A DNA stretch of 64,000 nucleotides from Ruminococcus sp. (GTDB lineage Bacteria > Bacillota > Clostridia > Oscillospirales > Acutalibacteraceae). The stretch covers positions 62,001-126,000 of the forward strand of contig JAFSZY010000024.1 in the NCBI GenBank assembly GCA_017458845.1, read 5' to 3'. The notes beneath the pieces were generated by a model. The model worked only from the letters and a program-made list of their open reading frames with translations, was not told where the DNA came from and made no database searches. This document shows positions 24,710 to 33,806 of this stretch, piece by piece. A program made the position numbers and the translations under genes. Every line of letters starts with the position of its first letter. The first letter of the stretch is position 1.

Positions 24710-25744
24710 GTGAAGCTTGCTCAAAGAAAGCAAAAGATTCTCGCCGCTGTAATAGAACATTACATCGCCACGGGCGAACCAATCGGCTCCAAATCGCTCC
24801 AGAACACAGAGGGACTTGAAGTCAGCTCGGCGACAATACGCAACGAGCTGGCGGATTTGACCGTAAAAGGTTTTCTCAGACAGCCGCACACCTCGGCGGG
24901 GCGTATCCCAACCGAATATGGTTACAGATTCTATGTTGATAACCTGATGAAGCCGACAGTTCTCGACGACAGAGTAAAACGGTACATCGAAAACCGTCTG
25001 CTCGACTCCAGCGACGCGCCCGAGCGTATAATAAGAACCGCGAGCGTGATTGCGTCCGAGTTAATCGGAACAGCGGCGCTCTCCACAACGCCCACAGGCG
25101 ACAACACGAGAGTCCACCGCATAAAGTTTGTTCAGACGGGACGGCACACCTCAATGCTTGTGCTTATAACCTCTTCGGGTATGGTCAAGAGCAGATTGTT
25201 CAGGTGTGATTTCGATATTACTCCCGAAATGCTCAATGTCTTTGACAGAGCGCTCAACGAACGTTTGGCGGGACAACCGCTGTCGGCGGTCAACCGACCG
25301 TTTGCTCAGACCTTCGCCGCTTCGTTTGGTGAGCTGGGGCTTTTGATGCCTGATATGCTCAACGCGGTTATGGACGCGTGCAGAGAGTCGCTTGGCACTA
25401 ATGTTTATACCAGCGGTTCGACTAAGCTGCTGTATCAGGAAGATTTCGACCTGATTTCGGCAAGAGGCGTTTTAGAGTTTCTCGGCGACAGCGACAGCAG
25501 GGATAAGTATTTAAACAACGTTCCCGAAGGCACTAACATTTATATTGGTAAAGAAAATTCCCACATTCTCCTCAAACGCAGCGCTGTTGTCGCGACGAGA
25601 TATGAAATTGAAAATCAACCCGCGGGTTTGATAGCCGTTATAGGTTCGACTCGCTTTGATTATCCAAAGGCTGTCGCGATACTGGAATGTATCGCTGAGT
25701 ACACAGGCAAATTCATAGCGGAATTGCTCAGTGTACGTCAATAG
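24710..25744 (+). CDS. hrcA: Heat-inducible transcription repressor HrcA
   Basis: A 344-residue repressor of heat-shock genes that binds CIRCE. The N-terminal winged helix reads RKQKILAAVIEHYIATGEPIGSKSL and SSATIRNELADL, followed by RQPHTSAGRIPTEYGYRFYVD, the signature of HrcA. The rest is the dimerisation and GAF-like domain, with the inserted beta region near the middle. GTG start at 24710, 23 bases after the operator it recognises. First gene of the operon. Confidence 0.95.
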   Translation: MKLAQRKQKILAAVIEHYIATGEPIGSKSLQNTEGLEVSSATIRNELADLTVKGFLRQPHTSAGRIPTEYGYRFYVDNLMKPTVLDDRVKRYIENRLLDSSDAPERIIRTASVIASELIGTAALSTTPTGDNTRVHRIKFVQTGRHTSMLVLITSSGMVKSRLFRCDFDITPEMLNVFDRALNERLAGQPLSAVNRPFAQTFAASFGELGLLMPDMLNAVMDACRESLGTNVYTSGSTKLLYQEDFDLISARGVLEFLGDSDSRDKYLNNVPEGTNIYIGKENSHILLKRSAVVATRYEIENQPAGLIAVIGSTRFDYPKAVAILECIAEYTGKFIAELLSVRQ

Positions 25745-25757
25745 AAAGGGTGGTATT

Positions 25758-26327
25758 ATGAGTGAAGAAAAGAACACCGAAGCAGTAGAAGAAATCAAAG
25801 AGGTTTTGGAAGAAAAAGAAGAAAAAGCCTCAAAGGAAAAGAAGCCTTCCGACAAGAAAAAGAAGAAGGACAAAGCTTCAGCCAAAATTGAGGAGCTGGA
25901 AAAAGCCCTGAACGAGGAAAAAGACAAACGTCTCAGGCTCGCCGCGGAATATGAAAACTACCGCAAACGAACCTCTTCCGAGAAACTGAGCATTTACAAC
26001 GACGCTACCGCAAAGGCGGTTGAGGAGCTTCTTCCCGTAGCGGACAGTTTTACGATGGCTCAGCAGAGTATGCAGGACGCTCCCGAGGAATTCAAAAAAG
26101 GCTTTGATCTGGTAGGCTCCCAGCTTGCCGCTTCGTTTGAAAAACTGAAAGTAGAGGCTTTTTGTGAGGTCGGCGACGACTTTGACCCCAACATTCACAA
26201 CGCTGTAGCCAAAATCGAGAGCGAGGATTTTGAGGAAAACAAAATCTCAGCCGTTTTCCAGAAAGGCTACAAGCTCGGCGACAAAATCATTCGCCACGCG
26301 ATGGTACAGGTTGCCAATTGCGATTAA
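25758..26327 (+). CDS. grpE: Nucleotide exchange factor GrpE
   Basis: A 189-residue co-chaperone that releases ADP from DnaK. A Glu/Lys-rich N-terminus is followed by the long dimerising helix (LEKALNEEKDKRLRLAAEYENYRKR) and a beta domain with PVADSF and VGDDFDPNIHNAV. The ATG at 25758 is preceded by AAAGGGTGG; an earlier in-frame codon at 25731 lies inside hrcA and would add nine residues. Stop and hrcA end are 13 bases apart. Confidence 0.94.
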   Translation: MSEEKNTEAVEEIKEVLEEKEEKASKEKKPSDKKKKKDKASAKIEELEKALNEEKDKRLRLAAEYENYRKRTSSEKLSIYNDATAKAVEELLPVADSFTMAQQSMQDAPEEFKKGFDLVGSQLAASFEKLKVEAFCEVGDDFDPNIHNAVAKIESEDFEENKISAVFQKGYKLGDKIIRHAMVQVANCD

Positions 26328-26371
26328 ATAAACAAAAATATTATTAAACATATTATATGGAGGTAATCATT

Positions 26372-28225
26372 ATGGCAAAAACAATAGGTATAGACTTAGG
26401 TACAACTAATTCATGTGTAGCGGTTATCGAAGGCGGTGAGCCCGTCGTTATCGCTAACGCCGAAGGCGCGAGAACGACTCCGTCCGTAGTAGCTTTCTCC
26501 AAGGACGGCGAGAGAATGGTCGGTCAGGTTGCTAAGCGTCAGGCTATCACAAACCCCGACAAAACAATTTCCTCAATCAAGAGAGAGATGGGTTCAAACT
26601 ACAAGGTAAACATTGACGGAAAGAACTACACTCCTCAGGAAATTTCCGCTATGATTCTTCAGAAGCTTAAGGCTGACGCTGAAGCTTATCTCGGCGAGAC
26701 AGTAACTCAGGCAGTTATCACCGTTCCCGCTTACTTTACGGACGCCCAGCGTCAGGCTACTAAGGACGCGGGTAAAATCGCGGGTCTTGATGTTAAGAGA
26801 ATCATCAACGAGCCCACAGCCGCGGCTCTTTCGTACGGCGTAGATAAGGAAGCCGACCAGAAGGTTATGGTTTATGACCTCGGCGGCGGTACTTTCGACG
26901 TAAGTATTATCGAAATGGGCGACGGCGTTCAGGAAGTTCACGCCACAGCGGGTAACAACCGCCTCGGCGGCGACGACTTCGACAAGAGAATCATCGACTG
27001 GATGGTCGCTCAGTTCAAGACCTCCGACGGCGTAGACCTCTCATCCGACAAGATGGCTATGCAGAGATTAAAGGACGCCGCTGAGAAAGCTAAGATTGAG
27101 CTTTCGGGCGTTACTCAGACTCAGATTAACCTGCCCTTTATCACAGCAGACGCTACAGGTCCCAAGCACCTCGACCTTACTCTGACAAGAGCTAAGTTTG
27201 ACGAGCTTACAGCGGACCTCGTAGAAGCTACAATGGGTCCCGTGCGCACAGCTCTGGCTGACTCTGGCTTACAGATTTCCGAGATTGACAAGGTTCTTAT
27301 GGTAGGCGGTTCCTCCAGAATCCCCGCTGTACAGGACGCTGTTAAAAAGTTAATCGGCAAAGACCCCTTCAAAGGCATTAACCCCGACGAATGCGTCGCT
27401 ATCGGCGCTGCTATTCAGGCAGGCGTACTCGGCGGCGAGGTTGACGGCCTTCTGCTTCTCGACGTTACTCCGCTTTCACTCGGCGTTGAGACAATGGGCG
27501 GCGTAATGACAAAAATTATCGATAGAAATACAACTATCCCGACTAAGAAGAGCCAGATTTTCTCAACCGCGGCTGACAATCAGACACAGGTTGAAATCAA
27601 TGTGCTCCAGGGTGAGCGTGAATTCGCAAAGGACAATAAACAGCTTGGTCTGTTCGCTCTCACAGGCATCGCTCCCGCTATGCGCGGCGTTCCTCAGATT
27701 GAGGTAACATTCGATATTGACGCGAACGGTATCGTTAACGTTTCCGCCAAGGATTTAGGCACAGGCAGAGAGCAGGCTATCACTATCTCCTCCTCAACAA
27801 ATATGAGCAAGGACGATATCGACAAGGCTGTCAAGGAAGCCGAGCAGTTCGCGGCGGAAGACAAGAAGCGCAGAGAAGAAGTTGACGCCAAGAACGAGGC
27901 AGAAAATATGGTTTATCAGGCTGAGAAGCTTGTCAACGAAAGCGGCGACAAAATTGACCAGGCTGACAAGGATAACCTCAACACAAAGATAGCGGCTCTC
28001 AAGGACGCTATCTCCAAGAACGACAAGCCTATGATGGACGCTGCTAAAGAGGATTTACAGAAAACTCTTTATGAGGTAAGCTCCAAGCTCTATCAGCAGG
28101 CGGCTCCTCAGGGTCAGCCCGGTCCCGATATGGGCGGCGCGGCTCCCGACCAAGGCGCTCCTCAGGGCGGCAACGACGGCAACGTTTACGACGCTGATTT
28201 TACAGACGTTGACGACAACAAGTAA
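26372..28225 (+). CDS. dnaK: Molecular chaperone DnaK (Hsp70)
   Basis: A 617-residue ATP-dependent chaperone. The ATPase domain shows [49 protein letters not shown] and [14 protein letters not shown]. The peptide-binding domain includes [15 protein letters not shown] Gly/Gln/Pro-rich tail ends [13 protein letters not shown], like other DnaK tails. The correct start is the ATG at 26372 after TGGAGGTAA, not one five codons earlier. It lies 44 bases after grpE. Confidence 0.97.
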   Translation: MAKTIGIDLGTTNSCVAVIEGGEPVVIANAEGARTTPSVVAFSKDGERMVGQVAKRQAITNPDKTISSIKREMGSNYKVNIDGKNYTPQEISAMILQKLKADAEAYLGETVTQAVITVPAYFTDAQRQATKDAGKIAGLDVKRIINEPTAAALSYGVDKEADQKVMVYDLGGGTFDVSIIEMGDGVQEVHATAGNNRLGGDDFDKRIIDWMVAQFKTSDGVDLSSDKMAMQRLKDAAEKAKIELSGVTQTQINLPFITADATGPKHLDLTLTRAKFDELTADLVEATMGPVRTALADSGLQISEIDKVLMVGGSSRIPAVQDAVKKLIGKDPFKGINPDECVAIGAAIQAGVLGGEVDGLLLLDVTPLSLGVETMGGVMTKIIDRNTTIPTKKSQIFSTAADNQTQVEINVLQGEREFAKDNKQLGLFALTGIAPAMRGVPQIEVTFDIDANGIVNVSAKDLGTGREQAITISSSTNMSKDDIDKAVKEAEQFAAEDKKRREEVDAKNEAENMVYQAEKLVNESGDKIDQADKDNLNTKIAALKDAISKNDKPMMDAAKEDLQKTLYEVSSKLYQQAAPQGQPGPDMGGAAPDQGAPQGGNDGNVYDADFTDVDDNK

Positions 28226-28249
28226 TCAAAACATTTATAGCTCAAAGGT

Positions 28250-28285
28250 GGTGCGGGAAACCCCCGCACCGCTTCGGGCGTTTTT
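28250..28285 (+). terminator. Hairpin between dnaK and dnaJ, partial terminator
   Basis: Stem GGTGCGGG (28250-28257) with CCCGCACC (28263-28270), then a smaller CGC/GCG hairpin ending in TTTTT (28281-28285). It probably reduces read-through into dnaJ so that DnaK is made in excess. Confidence 0.65.
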
Positions 28286-28296
28286 AATCCAATTAA

Positions 28297-28360
28297 CAGT
28301 TAATAATTAACAGCGAACAAATTATTTAACTGTTACCTGTTAATTGTTAATTATTAACTG
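28297..28360. repeat. AT-rich inverted repeat in front of dnaJ
   Basis: A 16-bp perfect inverted repeat CAGTTAATAATTAACA (28297-28312) with its complement at 28345-28360, and a further TTAACTG copy between. It ends two bases before the dnaJ ribosome site, so it could hinder dnaJ translation, perhaps in a temperature-dependent way. Confidence 0.6.
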
Positions 28361-28373
28361 ATAAGGAGTACTT

Positions 28374-29513
28374 ATGGCAGACAAAAGAGATTATTACGAG
28401 GTGCTCGGCGTAAGCAAGGGCTCCTCGGATGACGAGATAAAAAAAGCATACAGAACGGCCGCGAAAAAGTATCACCCAGACCTTCATCCCGGCGACAAGG
28501 AAGCCGAGCAGAAATTCAAAGAGGTAAACGAGGCGTACGAGGTGCTTTCCGACAGCGAGAAGCGCGCTCGTTACGACCAGTTCGGTCACGCGGGAGTTGA
28601 CCCCAACTTCAACGCGGGCGGTGGCAGTCCGTTCGGTCAGGACGTTGACCTCGGCGATATATTTAACAGCTTTTTCGGCGGTTTCGGAGGATTCGGCGGG
28701 AGACGCAGCAACCCCAACGCTCCCCGACGCGGCAACGATGTGGAAACTCAGCTTACCATTACATTTGAAGAAGCCGCAAAGGGCTGCAAAAAAACGGTTA
28801 CGTACAGCAATGTTGTCACTTGTGACGATTGTCACGGCACAGGCGCCCAGAAGGGCACTCAGGCTAAGACCTGTACCGCTTGCGGCGGCACGGGCAGAGT
28901 AACCGTAAGCCAGCGCTCACCCTTCGGCGTTGTTCAGACACAGCGTTCCTGTGACGCGTGCCGGGGCAGAGGCAAAATCATAGACACTCCCTGCCGCTCC
29001 TGTAACGGCAACGGCAGAAAGCGCGTCAACAAAAAGGTTGAAATCACTATTCCCGCGGGTATTGACAACGACCAGATGCTCAACATCGGCGGTCACGGCA
29101 ACAGCGGTATAAACGGCGGCGCCGCGGGCGATTTGCACGTATATATCCGCGTCAGGAATCACACTATCTTCGAGCGCAGAGGCGACGACGTATGGTGCGA
29201 GATGCCGATTACTGTCGCTCAGGCTATGCTCGGCGCTGAGGTCACGGTTCCCACGCTTGACGGTAAGGTTAAATATACCGTTCACGAGGGCACCCAGCAG
29301 GGCGATGTGTTCAAGCTCAAGGGCAAGGGCATTCCGCACATTCACGGACGAGGCAGAGGCGACCAGTATGTTAAGATGAACATCGAAATCCCCAAGAGCC
29401 TTAACTCTAAGCAAAAAGAAGCGGTTAAAAACCTCGACTCCCTGCTCGGAGATAAAAACTACGCAAAACAAAAAACCTTCCGCGAGCGTCTTAAAAAGAT
29501 GTTTGGAGATTAA
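28374..29513 (+). CDS. dnaJ: Co-chaperone DnaJ (Hsp40)
   Basis: A 379-residue partner of DnaK. The J domain has the HPD motif at 34-36 (KYHPDLHPG). A Gly/Phe-rich linker ([13 protein letters not shown], then GGFGGFGGR) and four CxxCxGxG zinc-finger repeats follow ([32 protein letters not shown]), then the C-terminal substrate-binding domains. ATG at 28374 with AAGGAG. It ends the hrcA operon and is followed by a palindromic repeat element that can also serve as a terminator. Confidence 0.96.
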   Translation: MADKRDYYEVLGVSKGSSDDEIKKAYRTAAKKYHPDLHPGDKEAEQKFKEVNEAYEVLSDSEKRARYDQFGHAGVDPNFNAGGGSPFGQDVDLGDIFNSFFGGFGGFGGRRSNPNAPRRGNDVETQLTITFEEAAKGCKKTVTYSNVVTCDDCHGTGAQKGTQAKTCTACGGTGRVTVSQRSPFGVVQTQRSCDACRGRGKIIDTPCRSCNGNGRKRVNKKVEITIPAGIDNDQMLNIGGHGNSGINGGAAGDLHVYIRVRNHTIFERRGDDVWCEMPITVAQAMLGAEVTVPTLDGKVKYTVHEGTQQGDVFKLKGKGIPHIHGRGRGDQYVKMNIEIPKSLNSKQKEAVKNLDSLLGDKNYAKQKTFRERLKKMFGD

Positions 29514-29526
29514 TGTACTTATTAAT

Positions 29527-29666
29527 GGGCTGGCTCAAAAGTCAGCCCCGCTGTCATTTAGAGCGTAAGCGAAGAATCTTAAACCGCATAAAATCTAAGC
29601 TTCTTCGTCGCGCGGCTCCTTAGAATGACACATAGGGGTAGCTCAAACTTTCTTTTGAGCCACCCC
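29527..29666. repeat. Palindromic MITE-like element after dnaJ, about 140 bp
   Basis: Outer 15-bp arms GGGCTGGCTCAAAAG (29527-29541) and CTTTTGAGCCACCCC (29652-29666) match as an inverted pair at 14 of 15 bases. Inner arms are also inverted: TGTCATT (29552-29558) with AATGACA (29624-29630), and the AAGCGAAGAATCTTA-type pair inside. The right arm forms a 13-bp hairpin (29635-29647 with 29654-29666) followed by TTATTTT, a working terminator for dnaJ. No transposase gene is present. Confidence 0.68.
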
Positions 29667-29895
29667 TTATTTTCCTGACAGCCGCGGAGAGCCGTCCCTA
29701 CGCGTTATCCAATTGCTTATAAACGCCAAAAACCGCACGGCGTTAACCGTACGGCTTTGGCAAGGGGTTTAGATAAGGAAATGGGTATGAGTGGATGGAT
29801 GCAGTGCATCCACGTGGAAGGCTAAGTAAGGATTTGAGGATTTAGGATACGGGTTTAGCGGTTCTAAAACCTAATCTCTAACACCTAAAATCTGA
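29667..29895. other. Non-coding gap between the repeat and noc
   Basis: No gene seen. It holds a GC-rich hairpin around 29731-29757 (CCGCACGG with CCGTACGG), a 17-base near-perfect palindrome centred at 29804 (TGGATGCA, G, TGCATCCA), and degenerate TTTAGG-like repeats near 29840-29890. Either hairpin could end noc transcription. Confidence 0.5.
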
Positions 29896-30717
29896 CTACG
29901 CTGACTTCTCAGTCTGCGATTTGGGGATTTTCACAGTGTATTCGATATAATCCCCGCTGTCCTTGTGGTTGCAGACGGCGTCTATTCCCGCCTGCTGCAT
30001 TGTATTGACAGCTTTGTTAATAGTATTTATAAAAATTCTTACGTCGCGTATTACTATTTTGCGCGACCCTTTTTTGTTTTCTTCGGGAACCTCGGAGTCG
30101 TACAGAATTTTGTCAACAAGCTCCTCTGTCTGGGCGACATTGAGATTCTGCGCGATTATTTTTGAAAGCGCCTCGCGCCTTAAATCCACGTCAAATATTC
30201 TGAGCAGCGCGCGGGCGTGTCTTTCGGAAAGTCCCGCCTGCACAATCCAATCCTGTTCATCATAAGTAAGGTTGAGCAATCTGAGCTTGTTAGCTATTGT
30301 GCTCTGGCTCTTACCGAGCTTTTTTGCCGCCTGCTCCTGTGTAATTCCATAGCGGCGTATAAGTCTTGAAATCCCTCTGGCTTCCTCAAATATGCCGAGG
30401 TCGCACCGCTGAAGATTTTCTACAAGGGCAAGCATTGCCGACTCGCGGTCGTTACACTTGACTATAATACAGGGAACCTTTGAGTAGCCTGCGATAACGG
30501 AAGCTCTCAGCCGTCTTTCTCCTGCTATAATCTCATACTCTGACTGTGACACTCTCCTGACTGTCAGCGGCTGCAAAATGCCGTTTTCGGCAATGGAGTT
30601 TGCCAAGTCCCGAAGCTGTTCATCGTCAAAGATTTTTCTCGGCTGGGTTTTGTTGGGGCGAATTTTAATTGTCGGAATCTCGACAATTCTGTTTTCGCTT
30701 TTTGCTAAGTAGTTCAA
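29896..30717 (-). CDS. noc: Nucleoid occlusion protein Noc (ParB family)
   Basis: A 273-residue ParB paralogue next to rsmG, as in Bacillus. The CTP motif is GERRLRAS; the HTH reads LGKSQSTIANKLRLLNL and LSERHARALL. Aligning to ParB, the four positions reported to set specificity are Q, K, N and R (the Noc set) instead of R, T, A and G. It should therefore bind Noc sites (ATTTCCCGGGAAAT type) and block division over the chromosome. Only about 13 residues (MNYLAKSENRIVE) precede the ParB core, so the usual N-terminal amphipathic membrane helix appears absent. Start is TTG at 30717 with GGAGG at good spacing. Confidence 0.88.
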   Translation of the reverse strand: MNYLAKSENRIVEIPTIKIRPNKTQPRKIFDDEQLRDLANSIAENGILQPLTVRRVSQSEYEIIAGERRLRASVIAGYSKVPCIIVKCNDRESAMLALVENLQRCDLGIFEEARGISRLIRRYGITQEQAAKKLGKSQSTIANKLRLLNLTYDEQDWIVQAGLSERHARALLRIFDVDLRREALSKIIAQNLNVAQTEELVDKILYDSEVPEENKKGSRKIVIRDVRIFINTINKAVNTMQQAGIDAVCNHKDSGDYIEYTVKIPKSQTEKSA

Positions 30718-30910
30718 ACTTTCGCCTCCGTCCCCTTCGCTGTGACTATATCATATCACGATGGACAGGCATATTTTGTCGAAGTGTGAGCAATTTTTTT
30801 AGTTTGTTTTATAAAGATTTGTAGAATTTTGTTATAACGGTACACTAAACTCTAATTCTCTTTCCTAAAAACATAAACTGTATGCTGGCTGCTAAATACT
30901 GACTACTGAA
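30718..30910. other. AT-rich upstream region of noc
   Basis: No gene seen. On the minus strand a TGATATAGT extended -10 near 30745-30760 could drive noc. Near the right end, 30898-30910 reads ACTGACTACTGAA, a copy of a short motif repeated at 48.9 and 52.5 kb. Confidence 0.4.
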
Positions 30911-31200
30911 AAAGGACTGCTTCGGCAGTCCTCTGACTGTAGAAAAAGACTAAACGTTTTGAAATTATTGTGTTTTGTTAAAGCGAAAAGGCTTCCCTTG
31001 GGGGAAGCTGTCAGGCGTAGCCTGACTGAAGAGGGTCCACTTGAAAACAGCATAAATACTAATGTTTGATAAATCGAGCGTTTCTAAAGTTGACCCTCTC
31101 CCGCCTCGTTTCACTCGGTACCCTCCTCCAATGGAGGGCTTGGTATTATTATCAAAATAATAGTTTTTCGACAAACTGAGGACTGCCGAAGCAGTCCTTT
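30911..31200. repeat. Large inverted-repeat (MITE-like) element after rsmG, about 290 bp
   Basis: The ends are a 23-bp perfect inverted pair (30911-30933 and 31178-31200), each itself a hairpin with the AAGGACTGC stem. Inside, a second inverted pair of about 50 bases each (30989-31040 and 31088-31143) is built from CTTCCCTTGGGGGAAG / GAGGGTC and GACCCTC / CCTCCAATGGAGG units. The centre is AT-rich and has no gene. The right end abuts the rsmG stop codon, so the element also supplies its hairpin terminator. Confidence 0.7.
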
Positions 31201-31902
31201 CTATAACGGTTTTGCTTTTATTTTACTTGAGTGGCGGGGATAGGCTTTTGGGGTTTGTTTTTCCTTTATTATAGTAACTATCGTTCTTCCTGAGCCGCAC
31301 AGTTCAAATTCTTCAACGCTTTCAACTTTTCCGCCGAGAGTTTTAATCGCGGATTTTGCTTCATTGAGCTCCGCGCTCAGCTCGGGTCCTTTCATAGCGA
31401 TAAAAGAGCCGCCGACCTTTACATAGGGCAGGCAATATTCCGAAAGCGTGTTGAGCCTTGCAACCGCGCGTGATACAACGACGTCAAAAAAGTCCCTGTA
31501 TTCGGGTTTTCGGGAACCTTCCTCGGCTCTTAAATGGACGAGTTCGGCGGATATCTCTATATTACCGCAAACTTCCTTTAGAAAGGTCAGCCGTTTGTTC
31601 AGGCTGTCGAGCAGCGTGAGCTCTATATCGGGACGCGCGATTTTCAACGGTATTCCCGGGAATCCCGCGCCCGTGCCCACGTCGATAACCTTTGCGTTTT
31701 GCGGTATTTCGCAATACTTTAACAGCGTCAGGCTGTCTACAAAGTGTTTAATTACCACTTCATCGGGTTCAGTAATTCGGGTTAAGTTTATTTTTTTGTT
31801 CCAATCTATGAGCAGTTCATAGTATCTTTCAAATTGCGCGCACTGAAAATCGGTCAGTTCAACACCGATTTCGTCGCATTTGCGTTTTAACAAATCTTTC
31901 AT
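31201..31902 (-). CDS. rsmG: 16S rRNA (guanine-N7) methyltransferase
   Basis: A 233-residue enzyme (GidB) that methylates G527 of 16S rRNA; loss gives low-level streptomycin resistance in other bacteria. The AdoMet motif is [17 protein letters not shown], with [12 protein letters not shown] later. The ATG at 31902 overlaps the mnmG stop as ATGA and is preferred to a TTG seven codons upstream that lies wholly inside mnmG. It ends directly in the repeat element's hairpin. Confidence 0.95.
   Translation of the reverse strand: MKDLLKRKCDEIGVELTDFQCAQFERYYELLIDWNKKINLTRITEPDEVVIKHFVDSLTLLKYCEIPQNAKVIDVGTGAGFPGIPLKIARPDIELTLLDSLNKRLTFLKEVCGNIEISAELVHLRAEEGSRKPEYRDFFDVVVSRAVARLNTLSEYCLPYVKVGGSFIAMKGPELSAELNEAKSAIKTLGGKVESVEEFELCGSGRTIVTIIKEKQTPKAYPRHSSKIKAKPL
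31652..31663. promoter_or_regulatory. Noc-site-like palindrome inside rsmG
   Basis: ATTCCCGGGAAT is a 12-bp palindrome sharing the TTCCCGGGAA core of the Bacillus Noc site. It encodes the conserved GFPGIP of RsmG, so it may be coincidental. Confidence 0.3.
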
Positions 31903-33767
31903 CTTCTCTTTTGTCCCAACCAAATAAGCAGTACGTTTATATCCGCGGGCGAAACTCCCGAAATTCGGGAAGCTTGTCCTATGTTGAGCGGCTTTATTTT
32001 GTTTAGTTTTTCCTGAGCCTCAAGCCTGAGCCCTTTGATTTCGGTATAATTCATATTTTCGGGGAGTTTTTTGTTCTCGAGCCTTTGCATCTGCTCAACC
32101 TGTTTTAGTTGTTTTTCGATATATCCCGCGTATTTTACCTCAATTTCGACCTGTTCAAATATATTGCTGTCGAGCTCAGGACGCGTGGTATCAATCGGAG
32201 CTAAATCCTCATAGCTCAATTGCGGTCTGCGAAGCAAGTCTATGAGCTTTGCTCCTGTTGTCAGCTGTGATGTTTCACGTGAAACAAGTATTTTGTTTAT
32301 CTCGTCCGATGGCGGTATAACTACCTTTGATATGCGTTTAATTTCCTCGGCTTTGAGCTCCTGCTTGCGGTTAAACCTGTTCCAGCGGTCATCAGATATT
32401 AGTCCGATTTTTCGACCGACGGGAGTTAAGCGTACATCGGCGTTATCCTGTCTGAGCACCAAGCGATATTCGCTGCGCGAGGTCATCATACGATAGGGTT
32501 CGTTTGCGCCCTTTGTGACAAGGTCGTCTATGAGCGTGCCGATATACGAGGTGGAGCGGTCGAGTACGAGCTCATCCTTGCCGTGGATTTTCAGCGCGGC
32601 GTTTATTCCCGCGATTAACCCCTGCGCCGCGGCTTCCTCGTAGCCTGAGCTGCCGTTGAACTGTCCCGCTCCGTATAATCCCTCAAAACGCTTGAATTCA
32701 AGGGTGGCTTTCATCTCGGTAGGGTCAACGCAATCATATTCAATCGCGTAAGCGGGACGCATAATAACACAGTTTTCGAGTCCTTTAATTGTGCGATAAA
32801 ACTTAACCTGAACCTCCTCGGGTAGCGACGAGCTCATTCCCTGAAGGTACATTTCCTCCGTGTCAAGACCGCACGGCTCTATAAAGAGCTGGTGTCTTTT
32901 CTTTTCGGCAAACCTTACGATTTTATCCTCAAGGCTCGGGCAATAACGAGGTCCTACACCCTCAATTTTGCCGCCGTAAAGCGGAGAACGTTTTATGTTC
33001 TCGAGTATTATTTCTTTTGTCTTTTCATTGGTCCAGCTGATGTGGCATTTGATTTTGTTTTCGCCGAGTTCTTCGGTATCGTAAGAAAACGGAATCGGCG
33101 GTTCGTCACCGAGCTGTTCCTCTAAGTCGGAAAAGTCTATGCTGCTTCTGAGTACTCGGGCGGGGGTTCCTGTTTTGAAGCGTCTGAGAGGCAGTCCCAA
33201 ATCTTTGAGGCTCTGTCCGAGAAAACTCGCGGGGAAAATCCCGTCGGGCCCGCTCTCGTAACTCACTTCGCCGACAAAAATTCTGCCGCCGAGATATGTC
33301 CCTGTGGCTATTATAACGGCTTTGACCTTGTATTCTCCCAACATTCGGGTGGTGACAGTGTAGCCGTTTTCGTCTTTTTTTATATCAGTGATTTCTGCTT
33401 GGTGAAGCTCAAGGTTTTCCTGAAGCTCAAGCTTGTGCTTCATCACGTCGGAATACTTTCTGCGGTCAATCTGAGCGCGCAGAGAATGCACCGCGGGTCC
33501 TTTTCCTCGGTTGAGCATACGGCTCTGCAAAAAACACTCATCGGCTGTCTTTCCCATTTCGCCGCCCAGAGCGTCAATCTCTCGGACAAGGTGACCTTTT
33601 GCCGTGCCGCCTATGGACGGATTGCAAGGGCAATTGCCCACAGCGTCCATATTAATAGTGAACACCACCGTTTTGCACCCGAGCCTTGCCGCGGCGAGAG
33701 CTGCTTCAATTCCCGCGTGTCCCGCGCCGATAACGGCAATATCAAATTGTCCTGCCAAATAATTCAT
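31899..33767 (-). CDS. mnmG: tRNA uridine-5-carboxymethylaminomethyl modification enzyme MnmG
   Basis: A 622-residue FAD enzyme (GidA) that with MnmE modifies the wobble uridine of several tRNAs. N-terminal FAD motif [19 protein letters not shown], then CPCNPSIGG and the GTGTYLGG region. The C-terminal helical part ends with [18 protein letters not shown]. It contains a perfect parS site (32271-32286). The gene order mnmE-mnmG-rsmG is standard for origin regions. Confidence 0.96.
   Translation of the reverse strand: MNYLAGQFDIAVIGAGHAGIEAALAAARLGCKTVVFTINMDAVGNCPCNPSIGGTAKGHLVREIDALGGEMGKTADECFLQSRMLNRGKGPAVHSLRAQIDRRKYSDVMKHKLELQENLELHQAEITDIKKDENGYTVTTRMLGEYKVKAVIIATGTYLGGRIFVGEVSYESGPDGIFPASFLGQSLKDLGLPLRRFKTGTPARVLRSSIDFSDLEEQLGDEPPIPFSYDTEELGENKIKCHISWTNEKTKEIILENIKRSPLYGGKIEGVGPRYCPSLEDKIVRFAEKKRHQLFIEPCGLDTEEMYLQGMSSSLPEEVQVKFYRTIKGLENCVIMRPAYAIEYDCVDPTEMKATLEFKRFEGLYGAGQFNGSSGYEEAAAQGLIAGINAALKIHGKDELVLDRSTSYIGTLIDDLVTKGANEPYRMMTSRSEYRLVLRQDNADVRLTPVGRKIGLISDDRWNRFNRKQELKAEEIKRISKVVIPPSDEINKILVSRETSQLTTGAKLIDLLRRPQLSYEDLAPIDTTRPELDSNIFEQVEIEVKYAGYIEKQLKQVEQMQRLENKKLPENMNYTEIKGLRLEAQEKLNKIKPLNIGQASRISGVSPADINVLLIWLGQKRR
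32271..32286. promoter_or_regulatory. parS site 1 (perfect)
   Basis: TGTTTCACGTGAAACA, an exact match to the consensus ParB-binding site, inside mnmG and about 6 kb from dnaA. It should nucleate Spo0J/ParB. Confidence 0.95.
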
Positions 33768-33784
33768 AGTCTTTCCTTATAAAA

Positions 33785-33800
33785 AGTTTCACGTGAAACA
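33785..33800. promoter_or_regulatory. parS site 2 (15 of 16)
   Basis: AGTTTCACGTGAAACA in the gap between mnmE and mnmG. The 14-bp palindromic core is perfect; only the first base differs. It is about 1.5 kb from site 1. Confidence 0.92.
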
Positions 33801-33806
33801 ATTAGT

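Noticed and set aside
29796..29812. parS-like or Noc-like site
   Set aside because: The palindrome TGGATGCA-G-TGCATCCA shares no core with either consensus.
30965..31174. A 69-codon minus-strand frame
   Set aside because: It lies wholly within the inverted-repeat element, has no ribosome site and shows no protein-like features.
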